Of a DNA stretch of 64,000 bases, positions 16,867 through 24,253 are shown one piece after another. Origin of the DNA: JAEYZS01 sp964469265. Lineage in GTDB: Bacteria; Bdellovibrionota; Bdellovibrionia; Bdellovibrionales; JAEYZS01. Under the pieces are notes generated by a model. The model worked only from the letters and a program-made list of their open reading frames with translations. It was not told the DNA's origin and ran no database searches. Within the stretch, counting starts at the first letter, position 1. Each line of letters begins with the position of its first letter. Where the stretch lies: positions 62,001 through 126,000 of the forward strand of contig CAYXYF010000001.1 of the NCBI GenBank assembly GCA_964469265.1. Reading direction: 5' to 3'. Made by a program: the position numbers and the translations under genes.

Positions 16867-16894
16867 AATGCCACATGGCATTGGTAACTGTCAA
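16867..16894 (-). promoter_or_regulatory. rplU promoter region: consensus -35 and adjoining palindrome
   Basis: On the minus strand a perfect -35 box TTGACA (16894-16889) is followed by the palindrome AATGCCA-TG-TGGCATT (16882-16867), placed where the spacer and -10 box should be. No good -10 box is seen at 16-18 bp, so the promoter may need help or the palindrome may be an operator. The ATG is at 16807. Confidence 0.45.
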
Positions 16895-16988
16895 CCGAAC
16901 ATTCGAAGAAATTGCCTAAAATCCCGCCATTTCACAATTTCCAGCCAAACCTATCAAAAACCCCAAAAAAACCACCGCTTAGCACCCC

Positions 16989-17070
16989 ATTCCTCCGCAG
17001 AGTCCTTTTTTAAGGGCGGCGAAGTATAGAAATCTATCCGAGCGACCAAACCACCAAACTAGTTGAACCA
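16989..17070. repeat. Tandem repeat unit A (82 bp)
   Basis: This unit starts ATTCCTCCGCAGAGTCC and ends CTAGTTGAACCA. It is nearly identical to the next unit except for a missing 28-bp block and a few substitutions. It lies between the rplU promoter and rng. No coding potential is evident. Confidence 0.8.
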
Positions 17071-17180
17071 ATTCCTCCGCAGAGTCCTTTTTAAGGGTGG
17101 CGAAGGGGTTGGCTGCGAGGCACGAGGAGCGAGGTATAGCAACCTATCCGAGCGACCAGACCACCAAACTAGTTGAACCA
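17071..17180. repeat. Tandem repeat unit B (110 bp)
   Basis: This is a second copy of unit A with a 28-bp GC-rich insertion (17106-17133, containing GAGGCACGAGGAGCGAG). It ends with the same CTAGTTGAACCA, whose last bases are the first bases of the palindrome that follows. Confidence 0.8.
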
Positions 17181-17301
17181 TTCAAAAAGGGGCAGATGCA
17201 AGGCGCGAGGATTGGAAAGAACCGCAGCATAGCCGGAGGCTATGTGAGGACGCTTTCCAACCGCAAGCAACGCAGTCAGATGCGCCTTTTTCAATGGTTC
17301 A
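17174..17301. repeat. 128-bp compound palindrome abutting the rng stop
   Basis: Nested arms pair across 128 bp: TGAACCATT (17174-17182) with AATGGTTCA (17293-17301); AAAAAGG (17184-17190) with CCTTTTT (17285-17291); TTGGAAAG (17212-17219) with CTTTCCAA (17253-17260); CATAGCC (17228-17234) with GGCTATG (17238-17244), loop GGA. It looks like a REP- or MITE-type palindromic element. Its right outer arm includes the TGA stop of rng (as copied left of the gap), and could serve as the rng transcript end. Confidence 0.75.
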
Positions 17302-17353
17302 CATTTCTATTTCGAATTGTTCTACGTGATAATCCTGCTGCACCTTAAATATG
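17299..17353. repeat. 55-bp duplicated gap flank, left copy
   Basis: These 55 bases are identical to 17454-17508 on the other side of the N run. They encode the last codons of rng in reverse. The likely cause is two contigs sharing a 55-mer end that were joined with a fixed-length gap instead of being merged. Confidence 0.9.
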
Positions 17354-17453
17354 NNNNNNNNNNNNNNNNNNNNNNNNNNNNNNNNNNNNNNNNNNNNNNN
17401 NNNNNNNNNNNNNNNNNNNNNNNNNNNNNNNNNNNNNNNNNNNNNNNNNNNNN
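17354..17453. other. Assembly gap, 100 N
   Basis: There are exactly 100 undefined bases, a standard placeholder size. Because the flanks are identical for 55 bp, the true distance may be an overlap, with no missing sequence. If merged, rng would run straight into the palindrome. Confidence 0.98.
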
Positions 17454-18989
17454 TCACATTTCTATTTCGAATTGTTCTACGTGATAATCCTGCTGCACCT
17501 TAAATATGATCCGCTTAGATATGTTTTTTTCCAATAATTCCAGGGATATGGACTCTTCGTCGTAGATCCAGTCGGCGATGGAGGGGTGGCAGTGGACTAG
17601 GATGGAGTCGGAGTTGCTTTTGAGCATGTAGATGTCGCGCTCGATTTGGCGGAAGATTTCGCCGCTGATGGTGTTTTTGTTTTTGATGTAGCCTTTGCCG
17701 TCGCAGTAGTTGCAGGGTTCGCAGAGGGCTTTGAGGAGAGAGGGGCGAACGCGTTTGCGGGTCATTTCGACGAGGCCGAGGGATGACATTCCGGTGATAC
17801 TGGTTTTGGCGCGGTCTTTTTTTAGTTCTTCTTGGAGGGCTTCGAGGACTTTTTCTCGGTTAAGTTCTTTTTCCATATCGATGAAATCGATGATGATGAT
17901 GCCGCCGCAGTTTCGGATTCGGAGCTGATGGGCGATTTCTTTTACGGCTTCAAGATTTGTTTTGAGAATGGTGTCTTCTAAATCTTTTTTCCCAACGAAC
18001 TTTCCGGTGTTAACGTCGATGACAACGAGGGCCTCGGCTTCATCGATGATGATGTAACCGCCAGATTTTAACCATACTTTTCGTCCGAGGGACCTTGAGA
18101 CTTCAAGATCAATTTCGTATTTATCAAAAAGGGGTTGGGCTGCGCCGTAGAGTTCAACTTTATTTTTAAGTTTTGGCATAAACTGTGAGATAAATTTTGA
18201 AACTTTTTTGTAAACTTCATGGTGATCTACAATCACGCGAGTGACTTCATCATTGAGAAGATCGCGGACTGCTCTTAGCTCGACGTCAAGATCGGTGTGA
18301 ATAAGGCCTGGTGCTTTCTTTTTTTGATAGTTCTTTGTGATCTCTTGGCTAAGAGATGCGAGGTATTTAATATCGTTTTCAATACTCTCTTCAGTTGCAC
18401 CTTCGGCAGCGGTTCGAACAATGAAACCACCTTGTGCTGGAGCGTATTTTTCAACGACAGTTTTAAGCCGGTCTCTTTCAACTTCATCTTCGATTTTACG
18501 AGAAACACCAAGATGATCCAAAGTGGGCATGTACACCACATGACGGCCTGGCAATGAGAGATGTGTTGTTATCCGAGCGCCCTTTGTTCCTAGAGGATCT
18601 TTTGCGACTTGGATGAGAATGTCTTGTCCTTCACGAAGGAGATCTTGAATAGGCGGGCGATTTTCTTCTTTTTCATTTGCTCCCTCATCAAATAAAATTG
18701 TGCCGCTTTTTTGGTTGTCGTCTTCGTCCCAAATGATTTCTGAATTGTTTTTTCCGCTAATATCTGAGCGCACATCTCCCACATAAAGAAAGGCGGCTCT
18801 ATCTAGACCAATGTCTACAAACGCTGCCTGCATTCCTGGAAGCACTCTTGCCACTTTTCCCCGACAAATTGAGCCGACTAGGCCTTTGGACTGGGTACGC
18901 TCAATCATTAAATCGGTTAAAACGCCATTTTGGACAAATGCAACGCGGGTTTCGTTGTGCCTGACATGAATTAGGATTTCTGATGACAT
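17454..18989 (-). CDS. rng: Ribonuclease E/G family (RNase G)
   Basis: RNase G is a 5'-end-dependent endoribonuclease for rRNA maturation and mRNA decay. The 511-residue protein has an interrupted S1 domain (about 36-140; GSICRGKVARVLPGMQAAFVDIG), the catalytic metal aspartates in VVIDVNTGKFVG and IIIDFIDME, and the zinc-link cysteines CEPCNYC (about 420). There is no long C-terminal degradosome region, hence RNase G rather than E. The start has no ribosome site and a promoter 8 bp upstream. The 3' third uses more C-ending codons than the rest. The last 55 bp are duplicated left of the gap. Confidence 0.93.
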   Translation of the reverse strand: MSSEILIHVRHNETRVAFVQNGVLTDLMIERTQSKGLVGSICRGKVARVLPGMQAAFVDIGLDRAAFLYVGDVRSDISGKNNSEIIWDEDDNQKSGTILFDEGANEKEENRPPIQDLLREGQDILIQVAKDPLGTKGARITTHLSLPGRHVVYMPTLDHLGVSRKIEDEVERDRLKTVVEKYAPAQGGFIVRTAAEGATEESIENDIKYLASLSQEITKNYQKKKAPGLIHTDLDVELRAVRDLLNDEVTRVIVDHHEVYKKVSKFISQFMPKLKNKVELYGAAQPLFDKYEIDLEVSRSLGRKVWLKSGGYIIIDEAEALVVIDVNTGKFVGKKDLEDTILKTNLEAVKEIAHQLRIRNCGGIIIIDFIDMEKELNREKVLEALQEELKKDRAKTSITGMSSLGLVEMTRKRVRPSLLKALCEPCNYCDGKGYIKNKNTISGEIFRQIERDIYMLKSNSDSILVHCHPSIADWIYDEESISLELLEKNISKRIIFKVQQDYHVEQFEIEM

Positions 18990-18997
18990 AGGGGACC

Positions 18998-19026
18998 ATG
19001 CTAGACCTATGTCGATATTTAATCAA
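18998..19026 (-). promoter_or_regulatory. rng promoter; predicted near-leaderless start
   Basis: On the minus strand TTGATT (19026-19021), a 17-bp spacer and TAGCAT (19003-18998) are followed by eight bases and then the rng ATG (18989). The predicted transcript starts at or one to two bases before the ATG, which has no Shine-Dalgarno sequence. Confidence 0.4.
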
Positions 19027-19051
19027 TCCGATTTTTTGCCGATAAGAAATC

Positions 19052-20155
19052 ATGGCAAAACTAGATGACCTATTCAAAATCATGAGAGATCAGGGCGCGT
19101 CGGACTTGCATATCACGACTGGCGCTCCACCATACCTTCGTGTTCATGGTGAAATGGTAAAATTAAATTATCGCGATTTGTCTGCTGAAGAGACTCAAGC
19201 TCTCCTTTTTGAAATATTAACCGAACGTCAAAAAAAGAATTTCATTGAGAACTGGGAATTAGACTGCACCTATGCAACTCCTGGCATTGGACGGGTTCGG
19301 GTTAATATATTTATGCAGCGAAAAGGATTAGGGGGATCGTTTAGGTCCATTCCTGATGAAATCTTGCCCTTAGAAAAATTAAATTTGCCACGTTCAATCC
19401 TCGATCTTGTCTCTGTAGATCGTGGATTAATTCTTGTGACTGGTCCAACGGGTTCGGGTAAATCCACAACTCTTGCATCAATGCTTGATTATATTAATCA
19501 AACAGAAAAAGGCCATATCATTACAATTGAAGACCCTATCGAGTTTGTTCATGAAAACAAAAATTGCTTAGTGAATCAAAGAGAGGTCTCATCTCATACT
19601 AAATCTTTTGCAAAAGCATTAAAGGCAGCGCTAAGAGAAGACCCTGACGTTATCCTTGTCGGTGAGATGCGTGACCTTGAAACAATCTCTCTTGCAATGA
19701 CAGCCGCTGAAACAGGTCACTTGGTTTTAGGAACACTTCATACAAATAGTGCCGCTAAAACTGTGGATAGAATTATTGATATTTTTCCGTCGGAGCAACA
19801 ATCACAAGTGCGAACTATGCTTTCAGAGAGTTTGCGTGGAGTTGTTGCGCAGACACTCTTTAAGCGCTTTGATAAACCTGGCCGAGTCGCTGCGGTTGAA
19901 ATTTTAATTAACAGCCCCGCTGTATCCAACCTGATTCGTGAAGGTAAGACGTTTCAAATTCCTTCAATGATGCAAACAGGTAAAGGCCAAGGTATGGTGA
20001 ACTTTGAAGGTTACATCCAAGACCTTGTTAAAGCTGGAAAAGTATCTAAAGAAGATGCTCTTAAGTTTCTTGGAAAAGCAAAGGCCCAACCAGCAGCACA
20101 GGCTCCTGAAGTGCCTGTTGCCGGAATGCCTGGAGCTATCAAGAAGACAGCTTAA
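19052..20155 (+). CDS. pilT: Type IV pilus retraction ATPase PilT
   Basis: PilT is the hexameric ATPase that disassembles type IV pili, powering twitching and DNA uptake. The 367-residue protein has the N-terminal PAS-like domain (QGASDLHITTGAPPYLRVHG), Walker A GPTGSGKST (131-139), the Asp box IITIEDPIEFVH, Walker B LREDPDVILVGEMRD, the His box GTLHTNSA and the PilT-specific C-terminal motif SNLIREGKTFQIPSMMQTG. A Pro/Ala-rich tail of about 25 residues extends the end. It is divergent from rng. Confidence 0.96.
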   Translation: MAKLDDLFKIMRDQGASDLHITTGAPPYLRVHGEMVKLNYRDLSAEETQALLFEILTERQKKNFIENWELDCTYATPGIGRVRVNIFMQRKGLGGSFRSIPDEILPLEKLNLPRSILDLVSVDRGLILVTGPTGSGKSTTLASMLDYINQTEKGHIITIEDPIEFVHENKNCLVNQREVSSHTKSFAKALKAALREDPDVILVGEMRDLETISLAMTAAETGHLVLGTLHTNSAAKTVDRIIDIFPSEQQSQVRTMLSESLRGVVAQTLFKRFDKPGRVAAVEILINSPAVSNLIREGKTFQIPSMMQTGKGQGMVNFEGYIQDLVKAGKVSKEDALKFLGKAKAQPAAQAPEVPVAGMPGAIKKTA

Positions 20156-20160
20156 CTTTA

Positions 20161-20553
20161 TTAAAAAGAAAAATTATAAGAAACCAGAGTGGGCGCAGAT
20201 TTAAAATCTGCGCTTTCTCTTTTTGTAGGGTTTAACAAAAGAGGATTATCAAGACTTGAGAGGTATTCTTTAGGTTTTGTCGCAGTATTATAAGTGACAT
20301 AGACAGTTCCAAAAACCGCACCAATGGCAAATCCAATAGCAATATTACCTAAATGGTCTTGGGGTCTGCCATGGAAACTCAATGTGCTTAGTCCCAGCAC
20401 GGCGCCACCCAATCCTGCCAAAAAGATCATGGTCAGTTGTTTTTTAGGTCCCATCTGAGTTGTGCTTTGTCCTTGCTGTGCAAAGGCGCTTGATGAAACA
20501 AAAGCTACTGTTACAAGAATTATGATTGCAGATTTTAGACTATTTAAAATCAC
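20161..20553 (-). CDS. Hypothetical secreted or membrane protein
   Basis: The preferred start is GTG at 20553, with a GGGGAG site and a 14-bp overlap with the end of acyP; an upstream frame start at 20619 lies inside acyP. The 130-residue product has a signal peptide (about 1-25, ending SSSAFA) and two Gly-rich hydrophobic helices (MIFLAGLGGAVLGLSTL and IAIGFAIGAVFGTVYVTY). No family is recognised. It is translated with acyP and converges on pilT. Confidence 0.6.
   Translation of the reverse strand: MILNSLKSAIIILVTVAFVSSSAFAQQGQSTTQMGPKKQLTMIFLAGLGGAVLGLSTLSFHGRPQDHLGNIAIGFAIGAVFGTVYVTYNTATKPKEYLSSLDNPLLLNPTKRESADFKSAPTLVSYNFSF
20193..20225 (+). terminator. Terminator of pilT inside the convergent gene
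   Basis: GCGCAGATTT and AAATCTGCGC form a ten-base inverted repeat with a single central base (effectively about 8 bp plus loop), followed by TTTCTCTTTTT on the plus strand. It is 38 bp after the pilT stop and lies within the last codons of the minus-strand gene at 20161-20553. Confidence 0.7.
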
Positions 20554-20845
20554 TCGGCGTCTCCCCGTCTGGTTCAATAGTAAAAGTATCGCAACTCGGC
20601 CGTTTAGAATCAACATCAATAACTAAAACCTCTTTAACTTCTGAGCGCGGCGGTCCGACCTTTAGAGCTTCCACGAACTGATTAAATAAAGTTTCGTCTT
20701 CAAACTGCGCCAGCACCTCGACTTGAGAGTTCCTAAGATTACGCGCCCACCCAACAATTTTATGCTCTACAGCCTTTAAACTTGCGTAGCGCCGATAGCC
20801 CACGCCTTGAACTAAACCTGAAACTAATATTTGTTTTGATTTCAT
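20540..20845 (-). CDS. acyP: Acylphosphatase
   Basis: This 101-residue enzyme hydrolyses acyl phosphates. The phosphate-binding loop is SGLVQGVGYRRY with the catalytic arginine R18 and the catalytic asparagine is N36 in GWARNLRNSQVEV. The family usually has GxVQGVGFR; tyrosine for phenylalanine is a mild change. The start lies only 27 bp from the divergent deoC start, and no clear ribosome site precedes it. The next gene overlaps its stop by 14 bp. Confidence 0.93.
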   Translation of the reverse strand: MKSKQILVSGLVQGVGYRRYASLKAVEHKIVGWARNLRNSQVEVLAQFEDETLFNQFVEALKVGPPRSEVKEVLVIDVDSKRPSCDTFTIEPDGETPSDFK

Positions 20846-20865
20846 AGGCTTTTAATCTATATCTT
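20836..20865 (+). promoter_or_regulatory. deoC promoter; predicted leaderless start
   Basis: TTGATT (20836-20841), an 18-bp spacer and TATCTT (20860-20865; TATATC at 20858 is an alternative) are followed seven bases later by the deoC ATG. There is no ribosome site. The promoter overlaps the 5' end of the divergent acyP. Confidence 0.4.
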
Positions 20866-20872
20866 ATGTCCC

Positions 20873-21637
20873 ATGAGTATGCATCGAAAAATTTTAGATA
20901 AAGAATTAAAGAATCTCACAGAAAATTTTCTAAATTCAGCACCAAGCGCTGTCTTGACCGAACAACCTATTTCTTCAGATCTTAACAACTATATCGATCA
21001 TACACTTTTAAAACCTGACGCTACCATTGAGCAACTTGAAACCCTTTGCTCTGAGGCAAAAAAATATAATTTCAAAACTGTGTGTGTCCCGCCTCACTTT
21101 CTTAACAAAGCAAGCGCCCTACTTGAGGGCACATCAGTAAAACCTATTACTGTTATTGGATTTCCGTTGGGGTACCAAACAACGGCAACAAAGGTTTTTG
21201 AAACACAGAATGCTATTACACTCGGCGCAAAAGAAATCGATATGGTCATTAATATTTCCGCGCTCAAAAGCGGGGAGTTTGATTTGGCTTTTAATGATAT
21301 AAAACAAGTTATCCAGGCCGCAAAAGGGGTTCCCGTCAAAGTCATTATTGAGACGGCCTATCTTACTCTTGAAGAAAAAATCTTTAGCTGTGCTTGCATT
21401 CAACTTGCGGGCGCAGAATACATAAAGACTTCAACAGGCTTTGCTCCAGCAAACGCAAATATTGAGGATATTATTTTGTTCAAGCACCTATTAGGTGACA
21501 ATGTGAAAATTAAAGCCAGTGGCGGAATCAAATCCCGCGAGCAAGCTTTAAGTTTTATCAAAGCTGGCGCTAATCGCATCGGAACAAGCTCTGGTGTTGC
21601 TATTGCAACTGGTGCAATTTCAGATAAGGCGTATTAA
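20873..21637 (+). CDS. deoC: Deoxyribose-phosphate aldolase
   Basis: DeoC splits deoxyribose 5-phosphate into acetaldehyde and glyceraldehyde 3-phosphate. The 254-residue protein has IDHTLLKPDA (41-50), the GFPLG loop, and the Schiff-base lysine in YIKTSTGF (K185), with KASGGIK completing the phosphate site. The first 35 residues or so precede the core domain. The stop is 2 bp before pdp, so deoC-pdp is an operon for deoxynucleoside use; a second ATG at 20879 is possible. Confidence 0.95.
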   Translation: MSMHRKILDKELKNLTENFLNSAPSAVLTEQPISSDLNNYIDHTLLKPDATIEQLETLCSEAKKYNFKTVCVPPHFLNKASALLEGTSVKPITVIGFPLGYQTTATKVFETQNAITLGAKEIDMVINISALKSGEFDLAFNDIKQVIQAAKGVPVKVIIETAYLTLEEKIFSCACIQLAGAEYIKTSTGFAPANANIEDIILFKHLLGDNVKIKASGGIKSREQALSFIKAGANRIGTSSGVAIATGAISDKAY

Positions 21638-21639
21638 AC

Positions 21640-22944
21640 ATGCTACCCATTGAAGTCATTACAAAGAAACGAAACAAAATTTCCCTAACACCAGAAGAAA
21701 TTGAACTTATCATTAACGGGTTTACGACAGGCAAGATTCCTGACTACCAAATGTCAGCATTTTTGATGGCAGGCTATCTCAACGGATTTTCGTCTGAAGA
21801 AACTTATGCGCTTACAAATTCAATGATTCGTTCAGGCCGAACGGTCGATTTTTCAGATTGCGATTTTCCAACCGTAGATAAACACTCCACAGGTGGAGTT
21901 GGCGATAAGACAAGTATTATTTTAGGTCCGTTAGTGGCTGCTTGTGAAGTCGGTGTCCCGATGATCGCTGGTCGTGGCCTTGGCCACACTGGAGGCACCG
22001 TTGACAAGCTTGAAGCAATCCCAGGTTTTAGTTGCGATATCAACTTGGAAAACTTTAAAAAACAAATTCAAGAGATGCGCCTTTGTTTGATGGCGCAAAC
22101 AAACGAGATCTGTCCTGCAGACAAAAAAATCTATGCATTAAGAGATGTCACAGCAACTATTGAGTCTATTCCTCTAATTTGTGCTTCAATCATGTCAAAA
22201 AAACTTGCCGAAGGAATTGCGTCATTAGTCTTAGATGTTAAATACGGTAATGGCGCATTTATGAGAACCTTCGAAGACGCCCGCAGACTCGGATTAAAGC
22301 TCCAAGAGATCGGTAAAAGCGCTGGAAGAAATGTTTCGGTATTTATCACTTCCATGGAGCAGCCCCTCGGAGAGTGGGTGGGTAATGCGACTGAAATTAA
22401 AGAATGTGTTTCAATTCTTAAGGGCGATCCTTCCGAGAAAAACACCAAAGGATTTTACGACACAAAAGATCTCTCTTTAACCTTAAGCGCAGAGATGCTG
22501 CTTCTTTCAGGAAAGGTCTCGAGTTTTGATGAGGGCTTAAAGCTCGCAACAAAAACTCTTGAAAGTGGTAAAGCCTATGAAAAATTCAAAGAGATTTGTA
22601 AAGTTCAAGGCGGTAATTTAGAGGCTCTTCCTGAGCCGACAAAGTATTTAGAGGTTAAAGCAGATGCCGAGGGTTACGTGGAGTCTTTTGATACAAAAGG
22701 TGTTGGCATTGCAGGTATACTTTTAAAAGCAGGCCGCCAAGTGGCCTCAGATAGAATAAATCCAGTATCAGGAATTCGTGTACACAAGGGCCTCGGTGAC
22801 AAAGTCCAACGCGGCGATGTGCTCTGGACTCTTGTTAGTGATGAGACAACACATTTCGATTCAGCTCAGGAACGATTAAAAACTTGCATTAAGATTTCAG
22901 AGGAAAAAACCACGGCCCCTGTGCTTATTGCTGATCATTTTTAA
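21640..22944 (+). CDS. pdp: Pyrimidine-nucleoside (thymidine) phosphorylase
   Basis: The enzyme splits thymidine, deoxyuridine or uridine with phosphate to give base and (deoxy)ribose 1-phosphate. The 434-residue protein has the N-terminal helical domain, the phosphate-binding motif DKHSTGGVGDKTS (about 80-92), the family signature AGRGLGHTGGTVDKLEAIPG, and a C-terminal barrel-sandwich domain. Length fits Pdp/DeoA (about 435-440). It follows deoC by 2 bp. The last 20 bp overlap the convergent secreted gene. Confidence 0.94.
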   Translation: MLPIEVITKKRNKISLTPEEIELIINGFTTGKIPDYQMSAFLMAGYLNGFSSEETYALTNSMIRSGRTVDFSDCDFPTVDKHSTGGVGDKTSIILGPLVAACEVGVPMIAGRGLGHTGGTVDKLEAIPGFSCDINLENFKKQIQEMRLCLMAQTNEICPADKKIYALRDVTATIESIPLICASIMSKKLAEGIASLVLDVKYGNGAFMRTFEDARRLGLKLQEIGKSAGRNVSVFITSMEQPLGEWVGNATEIKECVSILKGDPSEKNTKGFYDTKDLSLTLSAEMLLLSGKVSSFDEGLKLATKTLESGKAYEKFKEICKVQGGNLEALPEPTKYLEVKADAEGYVESFDTKGVGIAGILLKAGRQVASDRINPVSGIRVHKGLGDKVQRGDVLWTLVSDETTHFDSAQERLKTCIKISEEKTTAPVLIADHF

Positions 22945-24070
22945 AGTAGTTATCAACAAATTTTGAAACAGCATCGCGAACCTGAATGGCATACATTGAA
23001 TAAGGCATGTTGAGATCGTACTCAAAGTTGACCTCTTTATCGTTCAAACGATCATAAGAACGATAGACGGTAGATTCGGGATCAACCAAGCGTGTCGAAT
23101 AAATTCCTATGGACGTTCGGTAAAAGTCTTTTTGTGAAAAACCTCGAATAAGCTGTCTTACATTTGCGTCTTCGTGGATCACATTAAATAAGTAGCTTTC
23201 AACAGTTCTTCTCTCACTTTGAGTAAGATGAGAATAGCTTCTATCATCTTTTAAAAATCTATTTATTTTTTCAAGTTCAACCAACTCATTCGGTGTTAAG
23301 CCCACCTTCCGAATATGTATCACAAGGGCATGGCTGATATCGTGCATGAAAAGCGCTGACGCTGTATCATCGCGAACTCCGTCATAACTTGTTTTTGCAT
23401 TTAGTGTCATACCCAGCGGAGCTATCTCCATTCCTAAATAAAGAAAATCTCGCATCTTTAGCTCTGCAAAAACTGGCAGTGGGGTTAATCCACTATTGAG
23501 TAACATCCTAAATGAACGATCCACCTTATCTTGGGATTGCATATATTGCGTGCGAACTGCTTCTTCCACATTTTGAGAGCGCGCCATGGCTGCATTAAAA
23601 TTAGACACGTCTCCCTGACTATTGTTTTTTAACGAAATAAGATCCGCGATGGCAGCATTCGCTTTTGTGTAGAACTCTAAAGTCACCGCTTTCTCATTTT
23701 GGGCACGAAGGATATCTTGCAAAATCACATCTTGAAGCTTTTCTGCATGAGGCACCAAAAGAAGTTCAGATTCTGGCCGCGCATAATCTTCTTTTAGTAA
23801 CGACGCCGCCTCGGTCAGCATTTTCGACAGAAACTCGTTATGATCTTTAAAGGGATCAAGAGTTCTTAGGCGGGCTCGCTCTCCACTATTTAAAGCATTG
23901 ACGAGCCAATCCACCGATCGAATATTTGTATTTATAATGTTTGAAGAAGAGGAAGGAGTTGAAAGAGCCCTAGTTAACCGATCAAACAACCCTCCGCAAG
24001 CTGGTGCTCCCCAACTAGCAGAACTCAACAACAACGACAACGACAACGCGAGTACAACCACAAATCGCAT
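22925..24070 (-). CDS. Secreted protein of unknown function with HDxxH motif
   Basis: The 381-residue protein has a clear signal peptide (MRFVVVLALSLSLLLSSASWG) and a mainly helical mature part. The ATG at 24070 has a GGAG site; an in-frame GTG four codons upstream lies on that site. A notable motif is HDISHALVIH (H243, H247, H252), which might bind metal; it does not match the spacing of the Coq4 HDxxH motif, and no family is recognised. It lies between pdp (convergent, overlapping 20 bp) and punA (divergent). Confidence 0.7.
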   Translation of the reverse strand: MRFVVVLALSLSLLLSSASWGAPACGGLFDRLTRALSTPSSSSNIINTNIRSVDWLVNALNSGERARLRTLDPFKDHNEFLSKMLTEAASLLKEDYARPESELLLVPHAEKLQDVILQDILRAQNEKAVTLEFYTKANAAIADLISLKNNSQGDVSNFNAAMARSQNVEEAVRTQYMQSQDKVDRSFRMLLNSGLTPLPVFAELKMRDFLYLGMEIAPLGMTLNAKTSYDGVRDDTASALFMHDISHALVIHIRKVGLTPNELVELEKINRFLKDDRSYSHLTQSERRTVESYLFNVIHEDANVRQLIRGFSQKDFYRTSIGIYSTRLVDPESTVYRSYDRLNDKEVNFEYDLNMPYSMYAIQVRDAVSKFVDNYFKNDQQ

Positions 24071-24253
24071 ATCAATCTCCACACCAATAAGACTCTAACA
24101 ACTCCTACATGCACAAAATAGCAATTCCAATGCCTGGTGAATTCAAATTAAATGTTAATACAGATGGCCCAATTTTGTGATGGCGTAAAATTGTTTGCCA
24201 CTATATAGTAAATTGACCTTTTATGATCCCTAAAACGACAACGAAGAGGACCT

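Noticed and set aside
17097..17348. Open frame of 83 codons with a basic product between rplU and rng
   Set aside because: It lies wholly in repeat unit B and the palindrome, runs into the duplicated gap flank, and has no ribosome site or protein-like composition.
22925..24070. Coq4-type HDxxH protein
   Set aside because: Coq4 needs a glutamate 11 residues after HDxxH; here the nearest glutamate is 14 residues after the motif and the remaining sequence differs.
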